From Prevotellaceae bacterium (lineage in GTDB: Bacteria > Bacteroidota > Bacteroidia > Bacteroidales > UBA932): DNA of 9,947 nt. The translations under genes and the position numbers were made by a program. Location of the stretch: positions 1-9,947 of the forward strand of contig JAISDR010000161.1 in the NCBI GenBank assembly GCA_031264645.1. Reading direction: 5' to 3'. Each line of letters opens with the position of its first letter. Within the stretch, counting starts at the first letter, position 1. Shown here piece by piece: positions 1 to 5,084 of the stretch. Below the pieces are notes generated by a model. The model did no database searches. It was given only the letters and a program-made list of their open reading frames with translations, and was not told the origin of the DNA.

Positions 1-2057
1 TTTTCACTATGGAAGAAGCTGTTTTGGGCTACAATCTCCGTCCTGAATCGAAATATTTTGCATGGCGGGGCGACACTGACAGTTATACGTATATCGAAGA
101 GAAAAATCTGGTATCCGAAGATATTAAGGGCGTGAAAAAGACAATCATAACGCTTGCTGAACTTAACAGCATCCTTAATGCCGGTCTGGAAAGGTTCCCT
201 TCGTACTCGTGGATGGACGAAAATATCCTTAAAATCAATTATGAAGCTAAGGAATACCGTGTGGATGCGTCGTCCAAAACACTTGTCAAAACCGTGTCGT
301 TTCCCGAAGGCGTAGCAAACCTGACATATACCAAAACGGGAAAGCTCTATGCGTATACGGTGGAAAACAACCTGTTATATATGAACGAACAGGGCGACAG
401 CTTTGCCGTTACAGACGATAAGGACAAAAATATTGTGAACGGACAAACTGTCAGCCGGGAGGAATTTGGCATTTATGGAGGCATATTCTGGTCGCCTGAC
501 GGGAAAAAACTTGCCTTTTACCGCAAGGATGAAACTCAGGTAGAGACGTTTCCTCTGCTGGATATAAATACGCGCACCGGCTCTGTCAGAAACATAAAGT
601 ATCCCATGGCGGGAATGAAATCGGAACAGCTCTCCGTTGGCGTGTATGACGTCGAAACAAAACAGACGCGCTTTCTCGAAACAAACGATTTCGGACACGA
701 GCAGTATCTTACAAACCTTACATGGTCGCCGCAGTCTGATGCGATTTACATACAGGCGCTTAATCGTGGACAGAATCATTTGCGGCTGAACAGGTACGAC
801 GCTTCGACAGGAAAGCTTGTCTCTACACTGTTCGAGGAAAAATCAGATACCTACATCGAGCCGCAAAATCCCCTGCGTTTCCCGGACGGAAAAGGCGAAC
901 AGTTTATTTATACGACAAATAACAGGGATGGATATTTAAGCCTGTATCTGCATGATGCAGCTGACGGGAAACTGATAAAACGCCTTACGCCCGCAGCTGC
1001 CGATGTGAAATTCCTTGCAGTGGACAAAACCGGCAAAAATCTTTATTACCTCTCAGCCGAAGTAAGTCCGGTCGAAGAACATCTTTTCCAGATGAATCTC
1101 AAAACCGGCAAATCCGTACGCCTGACTTCGGGGGAAGGATGGCACGGCATATCCATGAGCGGGGACTGTTCGCGGTTTATCGACAGTTACAGCAGCTTGA
1201 ACGTGCCGAGAATTATTGAAATCACAGACGTCGTCAAAAAGAAAACCCGGCAAATCTTTGCGGCAAAAAATCCATTCGAGGGATATTCTACCGGGGAGGT
1301 AACACTGGGAACGCTGAAAGCCGACGACGGTTACGATCTTTATTATCGACTGATTAAACCCGTCGGATTTGATTCCACGCGCAAATATCCGGTTATTCAG
1401 TATGTGTACGGAGGTCCTCATTCCCAGCTGGTGCAAAACGACTGGAAGGCGTCTTCGGGATTGTGGGAGATGTATATGGCGCAGCACGGATATGTCGTTT
1501 TTGTCATGGACAATCATGGAACAAGCAATCGCGGCAGGGATTTTGAGAATATTATTCACCGTCAGTGCGGTCAGCGCGAAATGATTGATCAGGTCAAAGG
1601 AGTGGAATTTCTGAAATCGAAATCCTGGGTAGATGCAGACAGAATAGGCGTACATGGCTGGAGTTACGGCGGCTTTATGACAATTTCACTGATCACAAAC
1701 TATCCGGACATATATAAGGTAGCGGTTGCCGGAGGTCCTGTGATCGACTGGAAATGGTACGAAGTGATGTACGGCGAGCGATATATGGATACTCCCGAAG
1801 AAAATCCGGACGGATACAGCAAAACAAGCCTGATTAATAAAGCGAAAGATTTGAAGGGAAAACTTCTTATCTGTCAAGGACTGGTTGATCCTGTAGTAGT
1901 TATAGAGCATAGCCTGAGTTTTGTCAGCGAATGTATCAGGAACAATGTTCAGGTAGATTATTTTCCATATCCGCTTGCAGAGCACAATGTCGGCGGCAGA
2001 GACCGTATCCACCTGATGCAGAAAATCACAAACTATTTCGAAGATTATTTGAAATGA
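1..2057 (+). CDS. S9B (dipeptidyl peptidase IV-like) serine peptidase, 5' truncated
   Basis: This is a prolyl-oligopeptidase-clan exopeptidase, expected to remove N-terminal dipeptides (or tripeptides) from peptides in the periplasm or at the outer membrane. The frame is open to the left edge (Phe-Thr precede the Met at 9), and the family continues upstream with a signal peptide and a few tens of residues, so the true start is outside the window and the Met at 9 is internal. Numbering from that Met, the beta-propeller spans about 1-430 and the alpha/beta-hydrolase domain about 430-682. Visible active-site elements are the Glu pair E151-E152 in REEFG (probable N-terminus anchor), Y467 in VYGGPH (oxyanion), nucleophile S552 in GWSYGG, D627 in GLVDP and H659 in AEHNVGG. 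The catalytic domain is complete. The exact specificity (DPP IV versus prolyl tripeptidyl peptidase) cannot be settled from sequence alone. No clear terminator follows. Confidence 0.93.
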   Translation, partial: FTMEEAVLGYNLRPESKYFAWRGDTDSYTYIEEKNLVSEDIKGVKKTIITLAELNSILNAGLERFPSYSWMDENILKINYEAKEYRVDASSKTLVKTVSFPEGVANLTYTKTGKLYAYTVENNLLYMNEQGDSFAVTDDKDKNIVNGQTVSREEFGIYGGIFWSPDGKKLAFYRKDETQVETFPLLDINTRTGSVRNIKYPMAGMKSEQLSVGVYDVETKQTRFLETNDFGHEQYLTNLTWSPQSDAIYIQALNRGQNHLRLNRYDASTGKLVSTLFEEKSDTYIEPQNPLRFPDGKGEQFIYTTNNRDGYLSLYLHDAADGKLIKRLTPAAADVKFLAVDKTGKNLYYLSAEVSPVEEHLFQMNLKTGKSVRLTSGEGWHGISMSGDCSRFIDSYSSLNVPRIIEITDVVKKKTRQIFAAKNPFEGYSTGEVTLGTLKADDGYDLYYRLIKPVGFDSTRKYPVIQYVYGGPHSQLVQNDWKASSGLWEMYMAQHGYVVFVMDNHGTSNRGRDFENIIHRQCGQREMIDQVKGVEFLKSKSWVDADRIGVHGWSYGGFMTISLITNYPDIYKVAVAGGPVIDWKWYEVMYGERYMDTPEENPDGYSKTSLINKAKDLKGKLLICQGLVDPVVVIEHSLSFVSECIRNNVQVDYFPYPLAEHNVGGRDRIHLMQKITNYFEDYLK

Positions 2058-2153
2058 TAATAAGAGCTTATCATAGAAGCATGGAATAATTTTTTCAACA
2101 GGAATCACAATGGAAGTAAAGGTTGAGGATTATCCGAGGCTCATAACAGAGCG

Positions 2154-2167
2154 CATTTAGATAAATG
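2154..2167. repeat. Short perfect inverted repeat before the 21-bp array
   Basis: CATTTA and TAAATG flank a 2-nt centre (GA), giving a perfect 6-bp inverted repeat. The 8-mer CGCATTTA that contains its left arm recurs in direct orientation at 2174-2181. It lies about 40 bp before the tandem array. AT-rich sequence produces such patterns by chance, so no function is assigned. Confidence 0.3.
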
Positions 2168-2208
2168 TATAGACGCATTTATTAAATCAACAGGCAATTG
2201 CGAAATGC

Positions 2209-2397
2209 ATCCGCGTCGCGCGGGATTGAATCCGCGTCATGCGGGATTGAATCCGCGTCGCGCGGGATTGAATCCGCGTCACGCGGGATTGAATCCGCGT
2301 CACGCGGGATTGAATCCGCGTCATCCGGATTTGAATCCGCGTCGCGCGGGATTGAATCCGCGTCATCCGGATTTGAATCCGCGTCTTCCGGATTAAA
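2209..2397. repeat. Tandem array of nine 21-bp repeats
   Basis: Nine consecutive 21-bp units start at 2209, 2230, 2251, 2272, 2293, 2314, 2335, 2356 and 2377. Every unit begins ATCCGCGTC. The middle then varies: GCGCGGG in units 1, 3 and 7; ATGCGGG in 2; ACGCGGG in 4 and 5; ATCCGGA in 6 and 8; TTCCGGA in 9. Units end in TTGA except the last, which degenerates to TTAAA. The join between units is an imperfect palindrome: GGATT-G-AATCC, extended by CGC/GCG around a bulged G, or CGGATT-TG-AATCCG after units 6 and 8. RNA or single-stranded DNA from the array could therefore fold into a row of small hairpins. Because 21 is a multiple of three, several frames on both strands stay open and read as heptapeptide repeats such as NPRHAGL. 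I treat these as accidental, not as genes. Identical variants occur at non-adjacent positions, which suggests slippage or unequal exchange. Confidence 0.95.
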
Positions 2398-2741
2398 ACT
2401 GTGCGACTTCTATTCCAAAACAAGAGTTTATTATCTTGAAAAATTTTGAAAAAACTCAAGAATTTTAAAATTAATCGGGGGAAAAAACTGTAATTCCTGA
2501 TTTCGGATTTAAAAAAAATTATTGATTTTTTTTGTAAGGAATATCACTTTTTTGATTGAATTAAATATCTAAGATTAAACAAATTAAGGCATCCGTTTGT
2601 TAAATTGTCCGGAAATGGCTTGATTATTTTTTGTAAAAAAAATCGAAATTAGTATAACTGTTTCAAAAAATAATACTAAAATTGCGCCGGTAAATTTTTA
2701 ATTAAAAGGAGGTAAAACAATTTTTATTAGTTTTAAGTTCG
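2398..2741. other. AT-rich gene-free stretch and leader of the small gene
   Basis: No open frame of note occurs here. The stretch is dominated by A and T runs, with a palindrome AATTTTAAAATT near 2461-2472, a spaced inverted repeat TTAGTAT/ATACTAA (2649-2655 and 2673-2679) and TTTTAATTAAAA (2696-2707), which abuts a perfect Shine-Dalgarno sequence. No convincing TAnnTTTG promoter with a spaced -33 element was found. The nearest are TAAATTTT at 2691-2698 and a run reading TATTTTTTG at 2625-2633, both off consensus. The promoter of the downstream small gene presumably lies here. Confidence 0.5.
2706..2713 (+). promoter_or_regulatory. Perfect Shine-Dalgarno sequence, unusually far from the ATG
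   Basis: AAGGAGGT is fully complementary to the usual bacterial 16S rRNA 3' tail. The next ATG is at 2742, leaving 28 nt between them, and no ATG, GTG or TTG occurs in any frame in between. An ATT at 2720 is ideally spaced (6 nt) but would give only ten codons in another frame, ending at 2752 across the start of the 2742 gene. Members of this phylum rarely rely on Shine-Dalgarno pairing, so a full match is notable. Whether it initiates translation is unknown. Confidence 0.45.
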
Positions 2742-2933
2742 ATGAAAACTAACAAAGATTTTCGCAGATCCGGGGACGATAGTCGCGGAGGCGAATATGT
2801 GAAAGGGAAGTCTCCCTTTAAAGGGAAAAAATCAAAACGGTCGATTTACGATGAAATCGAAGAAGATGAGGATATTGGATATTCCAGTTTCCAAAAAAAA
2901 GAATCTGTAGAAGATTACTTCGATGATCTTTGA
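2742..2933 (+). CDS. Small hypothetical protein, basic N-terminus and acidic C-terminus
   Basis: This is a 63-residue protein that I do not recognise. The first half is strongly basic with many Lys, Arg, Gly and Ser (residues 1-36). The second half is acidic and aromatic, with a DEIEEDEDIGY stretch near 37-47 and an EDYFDDL C-terminus. There is no signal peptide, membrane segment or Cys cluster, so it is probably cytoplasmic and largely disordered. Three things argue that it is real: the ordered charge pattern, the strong hairpin terminator that starts 7 nt after its stop, and a leader containing a full Shine-Dalgarno sequence. The spacing of that sequence to the ATG is poor, so the start is uncertain. 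Upstream in-frame codons offer no standard start before the stop at 2703. A nucleic-acid or ribosome partner would fit the charge pattern, but that is a guess. Confidence 0.6.
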   Translation: MKTNKDFRRSGDDSRGGEYVKGKSPFKGKKSKRSIYDEIEEDEDIGYSSFQKKESVEDYFDDL

Positions 2934-2940
2934 TTTTTTT

Positions 2941-2974
2941 CAGAGGCTGTTCGAATAAAACAGCCTCTGTCGTT
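2941..2974 (+). terminator. Rho-independent-type terminator after the small gene
   Basis: CAGAGGCTGTT (2941-2951) pairs perfectly with AACAGCCTCTG (2959-2969) around a 7-nt loop, followed by TCGTTTT. The 11-bp stem is the strongest hairpin in the window outside the palindrome at 5005. A T-run (2934-2940) directly precedes the stem, so on the minus strand the stem is followed by A-to-U-rich RNA as well; there is no minus-strand gene nearby that would use it. It separates the small gene from the lipoprotein gene at 3006. Confidence 0.8.
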
Positions 2975-3005
2975 TTGAGATAATAAGTTAAATATATAAA
3001 TAAGT

Positions 3006-3908
3006 ATGAAGAAATTAGTTGAAGTATTGTTTGTGAGCTTTTGTTCGATTTATCTTTTTGCATCCTGCAACGGTTGCGGAGGTAAAAAGATCGAACCCGA
3101 AAAACGGGAATTGTCGCTCAACGAACTGACCTCAATCTGGAACGAAGCTAACAACAACAGGGATATTAACGTTTTAATGAGTTTGTACGATACGATTGTG
3201 CATTTCTACCAGTACAGGTACACTTTCGATGAATGTATTAAAAGCAAGATTGAATATTTTGAGAAATATCCTGATTTTAAACAGAAAATCGAAGGTAAAA
3301 TCTTTATTGATTCATTAAGGGACGGATTTGTAAAGATTAATTTTACGAAAGCGCTGAACAGGGGCGACAGGGAGGAAAAAGTTGCGGCTTATCTGGTTTT
3401 TCGCAGGCACAGCGATACATGGAAGATTTTTGCCGAAAGCGACTTGAATACAGACCGCCTGCTGTCGTCGGGAGCGCAAATTCCGAGCAATGCCGTCGAG
3501 GGCGATTATAACGGCGATGGAATTACGGACTATATGTGGCTCGAAACTGTCGACAAAACGGAAGAATGTAAAATCCGGTTTTCGGGAAATATTTCACCTC
3601 TCATTATCGGCGCCTGTCTTGGAGGAAGTCCTGTCAATGAGGGCGATCTCAATGATGACGGTACAGATGAGATAGGATTGCTGCCGATTTGGGAAACAAG
3701 TTGCTGGAAAGGATATTTTGTCTATACATTCAAAAACAGTCAATGGATTGAAGCTCTTGAACCCGTGTCAACTCACTGCATTCAGTGGGAAAAAAATATT
3801 CCGCCCGTTGTTAAAGACAGTACCAGAAAGGCTTATGTGTTTGTCAATTACAGTGAACTGACAGACGAGGGAATCGAAATTAAAACAAAAACGGTCAAAC
3901 TGCAATAG
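3006..3908 (+). CDS. Lipoprotein with NTF2-like segment and two Asp-rich loops
   Basis: This 300-residue protein has a lipoprotein signal: Lys-rich start, hydrophobic core at 4-19 and LFASC with the acylated Cys at 21. The acidic outer-surface export signal (Ser followed by several Asp/Glu) seen in many Bacteroidota lipoproteins is not obvious after the Cys, so a periplasmic face is as likely as a surface one. Residues about 36-140 (LNELTSIWNEANNNRDINVL onward, ending near DTWKIFAESD) resemble the small alpha+beta NTF2/SnoaL-type fold. The C-terminal part has two DxNxDG loops, D167-Y-N-G-D171-G and D214-L-N-D-D218-G, like the calcium loops of FG-GAP/VCBS repeats. No enzyme motif is apparent and no specific function can be given. 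The start follows an AT-rich leader 36 nt after the terminator hairpin. The methyltransferase gene begins 9 nt downstream, so the two may be co-transcribed. Confidence 0.85.
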   Translation: MKKLVEVLFVSFCSIYLFASCNGCGGKKIEPEKRELSLNELTSIWNEANNNRDINVLMSLYDTIVHFYQYRYTFDECIKSKIEYFEKYPDFKQKIEGKIFIDSLRDGFVKINFTKALNRGDREEKVAAYLVFRRHSDTWKIFAESDLNTDRLLSSGAQIPSNAVEGDYNGDGITDYMWLETVDKTEECKIRFSGNISPLIIGACLGGSPVNEGDLNDDGTDEIGLLPIWETSCWKGYFVYTFKNSQWIEALEPVSTHCIQWEKNIPPVVKDSTRKAYVFVNYSELTDEGIEIKTKTVKLQ

Positions 3909-3917
3909 CGTTAAGGA

Positions 3918-4451
3918 ATGAGAAACAGGAAATTATTAAATTCCGAATTGAACCGTTTAAGTCCCCTGGAATTTAAAGATGCGGAGAAACTGCACATAGC
4001 GCTTGTGCTGGATAATGTGAGAAGCGCTCACAACACAGGCTCTGCATTCCGTACATCCGACGCGTTTCGCATAGAAAAAATAATGCTTTGCGGGATATCT
4101 TCAACTCCTCCATCCGTCGATATCCACAAGACAGCTCTTGGCGCGGAAGATTCAATGAATTGGGAATATTTTGAAAAAACGGAAGACGCCATATCCCGAC
4201 TGCATAAGGAATGTTACCGGACAATTGCAGTCGAACAGGCGGAAAACAGTGTCTTACTTAATGATTTTATTCCCGACAGGACACAGAAATATGCTCTCGT
4301 ATTCGGTAACGAAGTGAAAGGGATTCAACAAAATATCGTTGACATGTGTCAGGATTGCATCGAAATTCCACAATTCGGAGCTAAACACTCTCTGAATGTT
4401 TCAGTCAGTATAGGAATTGTTCTTTGGCATTTCTGTATGAAAATAAGGTAA
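3918..4451 (+). CDS. SpoU/TrmH-family RNA 2'-O-methyltransferase
   Basis: This 177-residue protein should transfer a methyl group from S-adenosylmethionine to a ribose 2'-OH in tRNA or rRNA, in the cytoplasm. All three SPOUT motifs are present: motif 1 N33-x-R35-x3-N39-x-G41-x3-R45, motif 2 FGNEVKG (129-135) and motif 3 IPQFG...SLNVS (150-162), which form the knotted cofactor site and catalytic Arg/Asn/Ser set. Beyond about 30 N-terminal residues there is no separate substrate-binding domain, so it is a compact, single-domain member and its target nucleotide cannot be read from sequence. Candidates in the family include tRNA position 18 or 34 and 23S rRNA sites. The start at 3918 leaves 9 nt after the lipoprotein stop. 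The 3' end is 4 nt from the converging minus-strand gene, with no terminator between them. Confidence 0.92.
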   Translation: MRNRKLLNSELNRLSPLEFKDAEKLHIALVLDNVRSAHNTGSAFRTSDAFRIEKIMLCGISSTPPSVDIHKTALGAEDSMNWEYFEKTEDAISRLHKECYRTIAVEQAENSVLLNDFIPDRTQKYALVFGNEVKGIQQNIVDMCQDCIEIPQFGAKHSLNVSVSIGIVLWHFCMKIR

Positions 4452-4455
4452 ATTA

Positions 4456-4941
4456 CTAGATTCTCCGTTTCACCACTCTTGTAATATTTTCTATAAATTC
4501 GTCCATTTCCATTGTATCCCGGAAGGATTCGTTGAAATACGGCAGTTTACTTAATAGATTGGACATAATGTCCATTTCGGTATCATGTCCACGTTCAAGC
4601 AGCAGGTTCGAAATTTCTATTTTTTGTGAAACAACAATCTGCAAATCGCGTATCAGACTGCTGCTATCCGATAACAGGGCGAGCAGTGACTTGATTCTGT
4701 CGAGCGTTTTCTGTTCTCTTTCGCAGGGAATGTTCATTTTTTTCTTTTCCGCTATAACTTCACTCATAATTTCGTCGAGTGTGGCAGACCAGTCACTGAA
4801 CTGACTGGAGAAAGTATTCAGGCAAAACACTAAGGATTCCTGCTCATATAGCTTTTCAAGTATAGCTTCCTCTTTTTCTGATCTTTCCGAATCAGATTCG
4901 AATGGTCCGGGGAATTTTGCCCTTTTTTTCTTTTTTGACAT
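4456..4941 (-). CDS. Hypothetical alpha-helical protein, divergent from tkt
   Basis: I do not recognise this 161-residue protein. It starts with a Lys-rich stretch (MSKKKKRAKF), then an acidic Ser/Glu region (about 15-30), and the rest looks almost wholly helical, with heptad-like runs at about 25-75 and 78-115 (LDRIKSLLALLSDSSSLIRD and following). There is no signal peptide, membrane segment or known catalytic motif. A TAnnTTTG -7 box on the same strand (4975-4982) lies 33 nt before the ATG, a normal position for this phylum, and supports both the gene and the start. The gene is transcribed away from transketolase and converges on the methyltransferase with a 4-nt gap. A palindrome next to its promoter suggests control shared with tkt. 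It has no DNA-binding motif that I can see, so calling it the regulator would be guesswork. Confidence 0.7.
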   Translation of the reverse strand: MSKKKKRAKFPGPFESDSERSEKEEAILEKLYEQESLVFCLNTFSSQFSDWSATLDEIMSEVIAEKKKMNIPCEREQKTLDRIKSLLALLSDSSSLIRDLQIVVSQKIEISNLLLERGHDTEMDIMSNLLSKLPYFNESFRDTMEMDEFIENITRVVKRRI

Positions 4942-4974
4942 TACTGTATAATTTTATTAAATGTATAACCGGCG

Positions 4975-4982
4975 CAAAGGTA
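4975..4982 (-). promoter_or_regulatory. -7 promoter box for the minus-strand helical protein gene
   Basis: Read on the minus strand this is TACCTTTG, a full match to the Bacteroidota consensus TAnnTTTG. It is followed by GCG and, about 27 nt after the predicted transcription start, the ATG at 4941. A clear TTTG -33 element at the usual 19-21 nt is not visible. The expected -33 position falls at the edge of the palindrome 5005-5028. Confidence 0.65.
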
Positions 4983-5004
4983 CGAAAAAAAACTGCAGGA
5001 AAAT

Positions 5005-5028
5005 TTACAGGATTTGCAAATCCTGTAA
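5005..5028. promoter_or_regulatory. Perfect 24-bp palindrome, candidate operator
   Basis: The half-site TTACAGGATTTG (5005-5016) is followed immediately by its exact reverse complement (5017-5028), with no spacer or mismatch. The next bases outward (T5004 and T5029) do not pair, so the symmetry ends sharply. It lies between two outward-facing -7 boxes (4975-4982 minus, 5057-5064 plus), next to the expected -33 region of each, where a dimeric regulator could affect both promoters. Alternatives are a cruciform or hairpin acting as a transcription barrier, or one copy of a dispersed palindromic repeat family. Confidence 0.7.
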
Positions 5029-5056
5029 TTCTGCTCCGAATTAAAAAAAAAATATC

Positions 5057-5064
5057 TACTTTTG
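5057..5064 (+). promoter_or_regulatory. -7 promoter box for transketolase
   Basis: TACTTTTG matches the Bacteroidota TAnnTTTG consensus and sits 20 nt before the tkt ATG at 5085, giving a short A-rich leader (ATCAAAATAAAAAGGAT). No good TTTG -33 element lies 19-21 nt upstream, so activity may depend on a factor binding the adjacent palindrome. Confidence 0.65.
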
Positions 5065-5084
5065 CGCATCAAAATAAAAAGGAT

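Noticed and set aside
1053..1655. Minus-strand open frame of 200 codons inside the peptidase gene
   Set aside because: It is antisense to the conserved peptidase and has no family resemblance or promoter.
2055..2073. Hairpin TGATAA/TTATCA as terminator of the peptidase gene
   Set aside because: The stem is only 6 weak A/T-rich pairs overlapping the stop codon, and the T-run (2090-2095) is 16 nt beyond it, so it does not form a normal terminator.
2110..2160. Sixteen-codon open frame MEVKVEDYPRLITERI
   Set aside because: It is too short, with no promoter, leader or recognisable similarity. It could be a relic of a lost gene but that cannot be shown.
2209..2397. CRISPR array
   Set aside because: Units are directly abutting 21-mers with a variable centre of a few bases and no unique spacers. 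No cas gene is nearby.
2198..2459. Overlapping open frames on both strands reading as heptapeptide repeats (ESASRGI, NPRHAGL, RMTRIQS)
   Set aside because: They arise automatically because the 21-bp repeat is a multiple of three and has no stop in those frames. The variation is not biased towards silent sites in any one frame, and no credible start region is present.
4902..5084. Upstream in-frame start for transketolase at 4902
   Set aside because: The extra 61 residues would cross the divergent promoters, the palindrome and the beginning of the opposite gene. Homology starts at 5085, directly after a -7 box and an A-rich leader.
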